A stretch of DNA of 64,000 nt, from the NCBI GenBank assembly GCA_024336345.1, contig JANFOG010000008.1:1550001-1614000 (forward strand), in the 5' to 3' direction. Below the pieces are notes generated by a model. That model ran no database searches. It was given only the letters and a program-made list of their open reading frames with translations, and was not told the DNA's origin. Within the stretch, counting starts at the first letter, position 1. Each line of letters starts with the position of its first letter. Shown one piece after another: positions 51,001 through 61,480 of this stretch. Origin of the DNA: Mariannaea sp. PMI_226. Taxonomy: Eukaryota > Ascomycota > Sordariomycetes > Hypocreales > Nectriaceae. The position numbers were made by a program, and so were the translations under genes.

Positions 51001-53040
51001 GGTGCCTGTCAGGGGTTCGTTCAGGGGCCGAGTGGCTTAATTTAGATGTCGATTGATGGAAGCTCAATAGCTTATGCCACTAAAGGTACCGCCGTTCTGC
51101 TCTGCAATCTGTACAGATTGCTTGGCCTTCCATGACTGCTTTTTTGAATAATCCTGGCTGGCAATCTATCCATCGGGTAATTTTGTGGTAGACGACAGTA
51201 CCTGACTCCATATTTCGTACTTCGTACCAGCGAGTTAGTTGAGACACCAGACCTGAGGCTCACACTGAGAGATGTTGCATTAACTAATTACTTATGTTGC
51301 TAGGTACCTAAGTAAGATAGGTAGCTAAGTGCCGAACCCAGGGAAGGTACCTCTGGTACCTCATTCACCAAGGCACCTGAAATCACTTCCATCATCAAGA
51401 CGTGCAATATATCAAAAAAGGTAAAGTGCAGGGAAGGGGAATTCTAATTGGCCCTTCTTCCCAATTCTTCGCCTGTGCCTTTTGCTTCATAACCATAAGA
51501 TACTCTTGTGGGATTGCTCTGCCTGCCAGCCTGGTCCGCCAATCTACCTCCCTGAAGTAGGTACCTGGATTCATGGGTAGGTACACCGTGTCTACAACGT
51601 CTGTACTAAGCCAAATAATCCCTGCCATTGTCATTAAACTATCGGCGCAGCCAATTCCAGGCTCGTCCCTTTCGGGACAACGTCCCTTGCCGTGGCCCCA
51701 GAGAAAAGTTGGGCCCACCGTCCATCCTCCGCCGCCGTTGCCCGCTGAAAGCGCAGATACCAATTACCTCCGCGGCCCCTGGCTAGCGTGCTGACTGACG
51801 ATTGAGCATGGGATAGGGTTGCAGTTCAGAGGACTTGGAACGTAACAGTGGAGGGGATAAGGGGGGACCACGGAGCATCTCGACTTACCTCGCCCCCTGG
51901 CTTTCCTTTCATGGACTCTCTAAGAACTCATCATGGAGCGGTTTGTACTGATGCTTTCGCAAGTGTGTAGTGAGTGATTACGCTACGTGAGAAAAGTGAG
52001 ACTGGTCTGCCAAATTTGGCCACTCTGTCTATGGTTGGTGTCTTTCTTCCGGGCAATAAGTAGAAACCTTGACCCATCTTTGGGCACTGACTGTACTACT
52101 TAGACATACCGAGAGTGATAGCAGCTACCTAAGTACCTCCTGTCAAGTGAATCCCCGTTCTCAAGTTACTGGTTAGGAGAAGAGGGACCGGGTCAATATT
52201 TTTGTTGGTAACTTGTTGCATTGGATAGTACTCCGTCCAGCAGGTGTCATTTTTGGCACATGCCGTAACTGCCCACCCTCTGTAGAATGGATAATTAACC
52301 TTGGGTATGGTACTGCTTGGAGAACAAAGCAATGGAACCTACGAAGTACAGTCACTGGACCAGCTCTCAGATCAAGCTGAAGCCTCGATGGCCGCATACT
52401 GGAGCAGGAAACTACCACCACCCCCCTTTCTGGATGATACCTGTCTTCTCCTTCTCCTGTTTTCCCATCCTGGCGCCCCTTTGCACCCTGCTTCAGTTGT
52501 TGCTCAAGTAAACTTGCCAGAGCCCTAGGTATATCACCCTCGATGTATGGGGGTACATATGTCCCATTTTCTACCTTAAATCGGGGTTGGGGGGCCGACG
52601 ATTACACCCAACGACAGGTACCTCTAACGAAGGACTGCATTCATACTTGTATTCCAGGCATGCAGCTCCTATTCTGCCACCTTGTGCTTTCTCCATCTGC
52701 CCCTTCCCATGCCTCGCTGCGTACTTACCTTAGCATGCTAATACCTACCCAAAGAAAAAAAAAAACCTTAGTTGGACGTGGTACCTTCGGGATCCCATAG
52801 GTACCTTAACGGTTCACACCCTCCATCTCATCCCCGAGCAGTTTCGATTACTCCTTTCTGATTTGACTTTGTCCGTCTTTGTCCATCTCCTCAGCATTGA
52901 ATCACTTCCTGCCTGTCTACCTCCCTACGTAGTTGCCTTCGTCTATTATTTCGTGGTAGGTACCTAGGTACCTTTGCTTATTACATCCTAATTCTTCTTC
53001 TTTTATTATTATTACCTATTATTCGTTTTCCCTGTCTGCA
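51001..53040. promoter_or_regulatory. GGTACC-rich non-coding block upstream of the RRM gene
   Basis: Ten GGTACC palindromes occur between 51085 and 52972, at 51085, 51303, 51346, 51355, 51560, 52617, 52780, 52800, 52959 and 52967. About 0.5 is expected by chance for that length. Related TACCTAGGTA palindromes overlap some of them. TACTCCGT lies at 52229. No gene is seen. Confidence 0.5.
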
Positions 53041-54436
53041 TTTTCATTTCATTGTCCCCCACCTCCACCCAAAATCCACTCTCTTCCTTCAGTCCTCTCC
53101 ATCTCCACCCTCTCTGTTCACGCTCCTCTACCTGGTCCATTGGCCTGGTCTTTCGGTCGCCTACTCCGTCCCTCCCTGCCTGACATCTGGCACTTCTCTT
53201 CTGCGGCTAACAAGCACAAAGTACATACCTAGGTATCTACCAACCTACAGTACTAACCTTGCTTTTTTGTCTTTTTTTTTCTTTCGTTTATTGCAATAGT
53301 ACCGTACTGTTCCAGGACCACATTGCATTGCATTGCCGTCTATCTCACATCTTTCATTGCCTTCATTTGCTGCTGTTGTGTTCTCCTGGCCTGAGGCTTC
53401 CCCCTGTGGTCCTTGGTCTCGTCTTAGACCTGTGTCGCTCCAATCCGAGCTTTCTATGCTCTCTTCCTCTTCTCCACACAGTCCACACCACATCCAAGCT
53501 ACCTCAGGGACCGAGTACCCAAGGTACTCACTCTTCCACTAAAGTTGCTTGTACCTGACGCCTACCTCCGCACCGCCCACCCAGCACGCCTACGCCGCTT
53601 TATTACTTCTTCTCTCCCTTTTCTCTTCTCCTCTCTCGATCTTCTCTTGCCCAGCTTCGACTCCTTGGAAACCCCGTCTCCGAGTTTCAGTTCAGATGCT
53701 GTTCCGTCTCGATTCTTTCTCTTGAGACTCCTTTTTCTTCGACACTTGTCGACGCTCGTTCTGTCTGTATTACCTTATTAATACTTTCTCTACTTGCTTC
53801 CCCTGGATGCCCCTTTGAGCTTCTGACCTACGCCAACGCGCTTCTCGCTTCTTTTTCCTTCGACTATTTCGATACACTCGCTGTCTGCCACTTATACCTA
53901 GAACGTATCTCTTGAACCGCAGCTGTCGCCTTGCCTTGCCATTCGTCTTTCGACTCGGCCGAAGCTCTTTTTAAGATTCGATCCCCATATATACTCAGCG
54001 GTCGCTTGCTGGGACGACCCGTCGATTTCTGCAAGCCGTTTGTCCGCTTCTCGCCGTTTGGATACCTCACATTGTAATTGTCGGCTGCTGTCAGATTTAT
54101 TCTGCATTTATATTTGCATTTGCAATTTGTGCTCTTGAGAGCCCTCCCTTCGCCCCTTTTAGCTTCTTTTTTTTTCTTGGGCGTCGTTCGACCTTTGTAT
54201 TCAACAGGCTCGAACGGCTGATATTCGACTTCTGATCTTGCAAGCAGTGTCAATAAGACAGGTTTCTATTCCCAATTTACGCCATTGTCTCTTGACAGCT
54301 CGAGACTCAACAGCCGCTTCGTCAACCAATCACCTTGCTCGCTTCGTGCCTTGCTTTGGGCACGTCTAAATCTTTCACAACGGCTGTTCTCTCGCACGTT
54401 GGGCGGGACTCGCTTGTCCCCCCTCATCTCCTCAGT
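53041..54436 (+). other. Pyrimidine-rich leader of the Nrd1-like gene
   Basis: About 1.4 kb of C/T-rich sequence before the ATG, consistent with a long promoter and 5' UTR. If transcribed, it carries short upstream frames, including MPL-stop at 53807-53818 and a nine-codon frame plus stop at 53696-53725. A 5' UTR intron is possible but not provable here. Confidence 0.5.
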
Positions 54437-56797
54437 ATGCAGGACCTCAACGGACCCGTTGGCCAAGGCGCCCCCAACGGTGCTGCTGGGCATCGTTTCG
54501 GACACGCTTCAAAGCCCTCCAACAGCGATACTGGTTTCTCCCATGGTGCTTTTAACTCGAACATCTCTGGTTTCGCTGACCGTCATCCTCGACGGGGTAA
54601 CATCCCTTCCATCAACACCCAACCTATGACCCAGCAAGGATCTGCCAATGGAGACAACATCGCTACCCCTGGTACTGCTTTTGACATGCAGTTTACCCCG
54701 TTGTTGCCTTCTCAACTGCTTCTTGGAAGCCCCTTCCAGCCTGGCACCCCCGCTGCTTTTGCCAGCCCTCAATTCCAGAGTCTCCCAGGCTTCCAACAGG
54801 CCCAGCAGCCTGGTAACAACCAGCAGCAGAATGGTGTCTCAAGCCCTGTTCAGCAGAACATATCCCCTCAGCAGTATCAGACCATGGTGTCTCCTTCGAC
54901 CTACGGTGCTCCTCAGTTCTATCCCCCTCAATCTCCTACCGGTGCTTTCAGCATGCAAACACCACTCCCTCCCCAGTCTCCCGTGTCGATGGGTACTGGC
55001 GTTGTGACTGGTACTAGCCGTACAGTTTATCTTGGTAACATCCCTCCGGACACATCTGCTGAGGAGATTTTGGGCCATGTTCGAAGTGGCCAGATTGAGT
55101 CCGTTCGTCTGTTGCCTGACAAGAACTGTGCCTTTATCTCTTTCCTAGACGCTAGTTCAGCGACCCATTTCCACTCTGATGCCATCTTGAAAAAGCTCTG
55201 TATCAAGGGTCAGGATATCAAGGTCGGTTGGGGCAAACCGTCTCAAGTGCCTACTTCCGTTGCCTTGGCTGTTCAGCAGTCTGGCGCGTCTCGCAACGTG
55301 TATTTGGGCAACCTTGCCGAGGAAGTTACCGAGGAAGAGCTACGAGAAGATCTCGGAAAGTTTGGAGCCATTGATACTATCAAGATTGTCCGGGAGAAGA
55401 GCATTGCCTTTGTGCACTACCTGTCCATTGCCAATGCTATCAAGGCAGTCTCTCAACTTCCCCAGGAGGCGAAATGGCAGGCCCCTCGTCGTGTCTACTA
55501 CGGCAAGGATCGCTGCGCGTATGTCTCAAAGACACAGCAGCAGAATGCCGCTCAGTATTTGGGCATTGCCCCTGGATATGCGCACATGCTGACTGGTGCC
55601 GACCGCGATCTCATCTCCAACGCCCTGGCACAGCAGTCTGTCGCTGCTGCTGCCGTTGCCACCACCGCCGGTGGCATCAACAATTTAGGCAATCGAACCA
55701 TCTATCTGGGCAACATCCACCCCGAGACGACTATTGAGGAGATTTGCAACGTTGTTAGAGGAGGCCTCCTTCACCACATTCGATACATTCCCGACAAACA
55801 CATCTGCTTCGTGACCTTCATCGACCCTACCGCTGCTGCTTCTTTCTACGCTCTCAGCAATCTCCAGGGCCTAATGATCCACAACCGCCGGCTTAAGATT
55901 GGCTGGGGTAAGCACTCAGGTGCTCTGCCTCCTGCAATTGCACTGGCTGTTAGCGGAGGTGCGTCTCGAAATGTCTACGTTGGCAACCTAGATGAGACCT
56001 GGACGGAGGAACGTTTACGACAGGACTTTTCCGAGTATGGCGAGATTGAATTGGTCAACACTCTCCGCGAGAAAAGCTGTGCCTTCGTCAACTTCACTAA
56101 TATTGCCAACGCTATCAAAGCTATCGAGGCAATCCGGGGCAAGGAAGAGTACAAGAAGTTCAAAGTCAACTTTGGCAAGGATCGTTGTGGCAACCCTCCC
56201 CGACAAATGCAGCAGAGCCAGTCTCCCCGTGGGGATGGTGTCAGCTCGCCCGCTCCCAACGGCTCCCAGAATAGCGGTTCGCCCACCAACAGCACCACGC
56301 CTCAGCAGTCAGCCTCCCTCTTCAATGCCAACAATAACCCTCTCACCATGTACCTCAACCAAGTCTCGCAGCAGGCTCAGCAACAGCACCATCAGCAGCA
56401 CCAGCAGATTGCTGCCCAGCAAAATGCTCTGTTCGGTACTGCCCAGCCTTCCCCGAATGAGCTTGGCCTAGACGTCCCTCAACAGGGGCCCATCTCGGGC
56501 CATGGTCAGTCTGCTAGCATCTCCAACGGCTACCCTGCCAATGGTGCTACGTCAGGTGCCACGACAATTGGTGGACTCCTGGCCCCTGGGCCTCGTGGCC
56601 AGCACAATCGTGCCGTCAGCTTGCCTGTAATTGCTCCTGGATTCGAGAACGGTGGCAGCAGCCCAGGGGTTCCCAATGGAGAGGGCGAACGCCGCGGTCA
56701 CCAATACCAGGCTAGCTTTGGTGGTATGGGATCAGGGTTCGGCCTAGCAATCCAGGGTGGGTTGAACGGATGGGTTGAGGAGGAGGTTGCTAACTAA
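54437..56797 (+). CDS. Four-RRM RNA-binding protein, Nrd1 (negative regulator of differentiation)-like
   Basis: A single exon encodes 786 residues from the ATG at 54437; the open frame upstream would need a TTG start. Residues 1-190 are disordered and rich in Gln, Pro, Ser and Asn. Four RNA-recognition motifs follow at about 195-268, 286-362, 420-495 and 511-588. Each opens with a VYLGN-type RNP2 strand, and each RNP1 strand is of the CAFISF/IAFVHY/ICFVTF/CAFVNF type. The C-terminal 190 residues are Gln/Asn/Ser/Gly-rich. RRM order and sequence match fission yeast Nrd1/Msa1, which binds UC-rich mRNAs and represses sexual differentiation, and its ascomycete relatives. An mRNA-binding role is secure; control of development here is inferred. 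Confidence 0.9.
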   Translation: MQDLNGPVGQGAPNGAAGHRFGHASKPSNSDTGFSHGAFNSNISGFADRHPRRGNIPSINTQPMTQQGSANGDNIATPGTAFDMQFTPLLPSQLLLGSPFQPGTPAAFASPQFQSLPGFQQAQQPGNNQQQNGVSSPVQQNISPQQYQTMVSPSTYGAPQFYPPQSPTGAFSMQTPLPPQSPVSMGTGVVTGTSRTVYLGNIPPDTSAEEILGHVRSGQIESVRLLPDKNCAFISFLDASSATHFHSDAILKKLCIKGQDIKVGWGKPSQVPTSVALAVQQSGASRNVYLGNLAEEVTEEELREDLGKFGAIDTIKIVREKSIAFVHYLSIANAIKAVSQLPQEAKWQAPRRVYYGKDRCAYVSKTQQQNAAQYLGIAPGYAHMLTGADRDLISNALAQQSVAAAAVATTAGGINNLGNRTIYLGNIHPETTIEEICNVVRGGLLHHIRYIPDKHICFVTFIDPTAAASFYALSNLQGLMIHNRRLKIGWGKHSGALPPAIALAVSGGASRNVYVGNLDETWTEERLRQDFSEYGEIELVNTLREKSCAFVNFTNIANAIKAIEAIRGKEEYKKFKVNFGKDRCGNPPRQMQQSQSPRGDGVSSPAPNGSQNSGSPTNSTTPQQSASLFNANNNPLTMYLNQVSQQAQQQHHQQHQQIAAQQNALFGTAQPSPNELGLDVPQQGPISGHGQSASISNGYPANGATSGATTIGGLLAPGPRGQHNRAVSLPVIAPGFENGGSSPGVPNGEGERRGHQYQASFGGMGSGFGLAIQGGLNGWVEEEVAN

Positions 56798-57732
56798 TGA
56801 ACGTGCTGCATCTACGAGATCGCTCTACGCAGTCGAGAAGCAAGGGGAAAAAATTTGCCTAATTATTGTAATTGCCGAAAGGGTCTTAGTGCCTTGTCTT
56901 TTCACGTTGGGTTCACACATGCCTCATTTCTTTGTTTCAATTCCCCTTTTCTTGATAATTTCCTTCGGTGTATGATGTTGGATCTGCCTTTTGGTCGGGT
57001 ATTCCCCCTGCATGAGGTGTTGTTTTGATTTTCGTGGCTTGGGTGCAGTTACTTGACCGTTTGGCCCGTTGAGGTCATGGCCAGGACAGTGAGGCAGGAG
57101 ACGAGGTCGTGGTTAATAAGTCCCCGGAGAGAAAGGGAAGGGGCCTCACGGCTGATGGATAGGATGACGATGCGTGTTGATGACAGGCAACACATGTGGT
57201 CGGTTCAGGGGATGATGGATGGTACCATCTGCGTGTATCATTTGCATGTATGTCTATTGCGGACCGAAGTTAGGATACATAGGTTATTGCCGTGCCGAGC
57301 GCAGATCAGGAATCGGTTTATCTTGAGTGTTGGCTATGAGTTGATGTTATGTTGCATTATGTACATTTTTGTATAACAAGCCAAAATGGGCTAATAATGT
57401 GTGGTGCTATCATGGTGATAGGGAGCCCCAAAGCTTGCAAGGTGTGTAAAATATGAAAAATCCTGTTCAATGTTCCGCCTGGTTCATAAACTGCACGTAC
57501 CTACCTCTTGAGATGCTGAGATCATGCAGACTAGATATATCTATGCCCGGGGTGACTCGGTAACCTATACGTCACAATGAAGTTTATTTGTACGCACCCT
57601 CCAAGAACCCAAGGGTAAGGGGATAGGAGGAGGAGGAGGAGGAAGAAGAAGAAGAAGAAGAAGAAGAAGAAGAACTCTGGAAAGTCTATGCGAGGTAGGA
57701 CAGATTAGAATGATTTCCATGTATGTGAGAGT
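56798..57732. other. Shared 3' region of the RRM and phosphatase genes
   Basis: No gene. The region separates convergent genes and contains a GGA/AGA microsatellite near 57625-57673. Confidence 0.55.
57625..57673. repeat. GGA/AGA trinucleotide microsatellite
   Basis: About five GGA units pass into about eleven AGA units without interruption. Confidence 0.85.
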
Positions 57733-59405
57733 TTAGAACCCAGCCGGCTCAGGCTTGGTTGGGAAAGCTGGGTCTTTGATGTTCAGGCGGCACTGCCGTT
57801 TCCAGTTGTGAGGAGTAAATTTATCCACTATTTCTTTGAATGCTTCCTGTTTTAGAGTTGATGTCAGTCTGGGTTTAACAAGAATAAAATATACTGATTG
57901 TTATCCAAAAGGAAAAAAAATGAAGAAAGACCTGGGGGTTGATGTAGGGTGGGAGTGAGCGGTAGCAGACCCCGGGAAAGGAGGAGGGGCGGAGATATTA
58001 CCAGAGTACAGAAAGATTCGTCGTCCTCGAAATGGTTACCCGCCGCCTTGCAACCGGGAATTGTGACGGGACTGTCGTTGTACCGGATACGCACATAATA
58101 CCCCTGCAGACGTGCCTTTTCTGTCTCAGTCAATTCCGTGGTCTTCCTACGGCCGAGTTCTGAATGTGATAATCCGGCATTGGATGTACTTGTCAGTCCG
58201 AAGAGAGACCAGAGGCCGCTGGGTTTGGCAGCGGGGGGAGGTGGGAGAGCGGCTTTGTCGGCGAGACGAAATAGCTCAATAGCGATGTGACTCGTAAAGG
58301 GAGGCCAGGCTTCGGTGTTGTATGCGCCCAGGCTTGCCAGGACCCCAGCAAGAGTGGTATCATGACAACCACTCATGCCGAAGCGTACGGGTGGCGGAAC
58401 ATCTTGAGGGTTAGAGGCGGTAGTTGTAGATTGTTCCGCGCATCCCACCATGCGACCGACAACGTCACCCAGCAAGCCGCCAATCCCCAAAGTACGGTAT
58501 TCCTCGCTTTCCTTATACCCTGCATACCACTCCTCCACGCCAATTTTCTCAATGATGCGCTTCACTTCCGGGTCATAAAATTCATTGGGAAGTTTTGTCG
58601 CCGGACCGTGGGCAGCCGTGGCATTGATTGTGTCCATGATGCCACTCAGTCTAGGGCGAGAGTCGACGGCAACGCGAGGATTTTCCTTGGGCATCCAGTT
58701 CCCAAGGCGCTTCGTTAGAAAAGCCATTTCGTCTGTGTCGTTCCACCGATCCGCGGCCCGTTGAGCGAAAGCTCGCGCCAGTTCAGCAAATCGACGACAA
58801 TTCCCGTCGTTAGGGAAGAGTGTCTCATCGGCAGGTGACCGGATGAGGATGGTCGGCGGAGGGAGATTTGCGGCGCGCAGAGACGGAGGGTACAGTCCCT
58901 GAAAGCTCTGCTGGAGGGATTCGAGAGCTCGTGGCACCGGTGTAGCACGTAGGTATAAGGGAAAGTCCTCGGAAAGGGTGGCGGGAAGGAAGCCAAGCTG
59001 GTCGACGTACAAAAGTCGCAGCCGTTGGCCGAGTTGTGTAGTGGTCTCACGGCCACGATCCGTCAAGACACCCATGCCGCAAATACTATCTAGCTCCCCG
59101 TTGGGACCAGCAGCCACGACAGCAGCATCGTTGTCCTTGGCGAACGTCTCTAGCCGGTGCCGCCATTCCAGGCTCGTAGCAGCGTTTCCATTGACAGTTG
59201 GATCGAGGACAACGGAGGTGAGGCGGCTAGCAGCTGAACAGTAAGGCCAGAAGGCGGGGAGGCCAGCGTTTCGAAAACGAGAAGTGATGGGGGTGCGTTC
59301 GCCATGGCGCAGGAGGATTTGCACTTGCTGGAGACGGAGTTGGGGAGGGTAGAGGGAGGAGAGCTCAGACTCGGAGTATGGAGGTCGAGGGCGCAGAGTT
59401 GTCAT
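57733..59405 (-). CDS. Histidine acid phosphatase, intracellular (ACP6-like)
   Basis: Two exons on the minus strand (59405-58002 and 57846-57733) encode 505 residues. The frame continues upstream only from a TTG codon, so the ATG at 59405 is used. RHGERTP (Arg33, His34) is the phosphohistidine motif and GCHDTTLAG (His about 348) holds the proton donor. The second exon supplies EAFKEIVDKFTPHNW, a natural continuation of FCTL at the donor. There is no signal peptide, so this is not a secreted phytase. The sequence is nearer the two-domain branch that includes lysophosphatidic acid phosphatase type 6. The substrate is not readable. Confidence 0.87.
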
Positions 59406-61480
59406 GATGAGATGAACGGCGCCAGTACTGCTAGGCTGGGCGAGTCGTCTCGGAGGGTAATAGGAGATGTGGGATAGGTCGACTGGATGACTGAACAGCA
59501 GGGTCGAGGGACGGGACAAGAAGTAAAGAAAAAAAATGCCGATAAAACTTGGCGGCCCAAGATCTTTTCCCTTTTCTCTTTCCTCTCGTATTGCCCCTCC
59601 TCAGGTTCAGGTGGTGATGACGATGCCTAACGCCGTCGGATGGTACCTGCGGAGTCGGAGACGGGGATCAAGCGTGGGGGCAGAGCTTCGAGCTATGCCG
59701 TTGGAAGATCCACTGCAGCGTTGAAGCCGATGGCGGCTTGTGTGGGATTGAGGCCCGCTGTCCGGAGGAATCGGGGCCGAGAGGCGGCCGGGGCCGGAAG
59801 ACACCAGCAGATGAACGAGGGAATATGGTAGTGGCTCTGAGGAAAGGTGGGAGATATGTGTTGTCTAGAAAGGCAAGGTTGCTGCGAGCTGGTAGCTGAT
59901 GGATGTCTAAGACGAGGTGATAATGATTCCAGTGAGTCCCGTTTGATCTCGACCTGGTTCTATATCACTTGGAGTCATGGAACTATCTGAGCAGGGGGAG
60001 GCATCAATGCTAGTGATTAGGATCCGTTCGCACATTCCTTCATTGAGAAATGTGGCCGTCATAGCTAGATAATTATGGGCTCAGCGATTGGAAAGAAGAA
60101 GCAGGTGCAGTTCAGATTAGACTGCCGTACCGGTCTCTTTTCATTTCCCCTCCTTTGGTCTCTTCTTTCGTTCCCGGGTCCCTTTTCAATTGCATGGACC
60201 AAATCACACCGCCATCTGAATCAAACAGATTTCTCGCTGTTCCTTGTCAGACTGGAAGGCTGCCCATCACCGTACACTCCATTTTCATTCTCGTGGCTGC
60301 AATTGGTCCCTCTGATTCGCTGGCTTGAGCTAACCTTTCATCCACATCAACGGCTGTCTCGGGGGCACGCTTTGGTTCCATCAGGCAGGTACTCAACCTA
60401 GGTACCTACCTGAATGCACCTACCTGAATGCAAAGACCACCTTCACAAAGCACAGAGAGGAGACCCAGAAAGATACGTACCCTCCTGCTTGAGTTGTTCC
60501 ATACCTAGACTACCGACCCTTCCTTAGTTATCTTTAGTGTCCTTAGTATTCTCCCAACCAGATCAAGTATAAGCCCAGTGCACCAATTGCGCCTGCTTAG
60601 GGTAAAGGCAAGGAACTTTCCTAACCTTCCTGGACCTATTCCAGCCCCCAATGTGGACTACTTCCGCTTAGTAGAAAGACCCTACACAGAACTAGCACAG
60701 ATAACCGCCACCCTATTCATTGTTCAGCAGCAGGTACCTTTACTTAAGGTACGTTAGGTATGCAGGTCAATGCAGGTCGTGATGCAATGATGTCAGCGAT
60801 TGCAAAGAAAACAGTAAACGGGGAGGAGGAGGGGAGGGACCCTGAATTGAAGCAGTCAAAACACCATAAGAACACACACGAATGTTTAGTTCTATCTCTT
60901 CTCCTCGCAAACTGCGGCAAAAACACAAATCAACCCACAATAATCGAGAAACCGGACGTATTCATCGTCTCTTGTATCAAACTTGCCTCCGTCCAATTCA
61001 TGTTCGGGTGCTCCGGAAGAGGCGCAGCCCAATCGGTTCTATCGTAACTCTCCTAACCCTCCCCATACTAAACGCTCTCCTCAAAGCTCCACACAGATAT
61101 GCTATTTCTGGGGCCAGTGAGAAGGCGTTTTGATTCCATCTTCTCTCCTCTCCTCTCCTCTCTTGTCCTCCCCCTTCTTCTCGTTCAGTTAACTACCTAC
61201 TCTATCTAACCCAGGGCTCCTGTTTCAAGATCCCATCACTGTCTCTTAAGCCTCCATTTATCCATCTACACGCAGCTTCAGATACCGTGATATCGTAATT
61301 CTGCCTCTGTCATTCCCTTTCTTGCAGCTCTCGCTACCAGACGGACAACTCAACTCGTCCGACTCGTGCCCAGAGCTAAGCATCATCCTCTAAACTGTTA
61401 TTCGGCTGTTTCCCAGGCCATCTCATCAGCATATTAAATGCTACATCTTCTCCTGTTGATCCCGGTTGACAATCGTCACC
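59406..61480. promoter_or_regulatory. Divergent promoter region between phosphatase and LCAT-like genes
   Basis: 2.1 kb without a gene. GGTACC sites lie at 59642, 60401 and 60733. A 14-bp tandem (CTACCTGAATGCAC) is at about 60405-60432. A TCTCC run lies at about 61142-61170, within a C/T-rich leader that reaches the ATG at 61481. Confidence 0.5.

Noticed and set aside
54335..54436. N-terminal extension of the RRM protein
   Set aside because: The extended frame begins with TTG; the first ATG in frame is at 54437.
59406..59519. Mitochondrial-like N-terminal extension of the histidine phosphatase
   Set aside because: The extension starts at a TTG codon, so an attractive Arg/Ser-rich leader has no ATG to initiate it.
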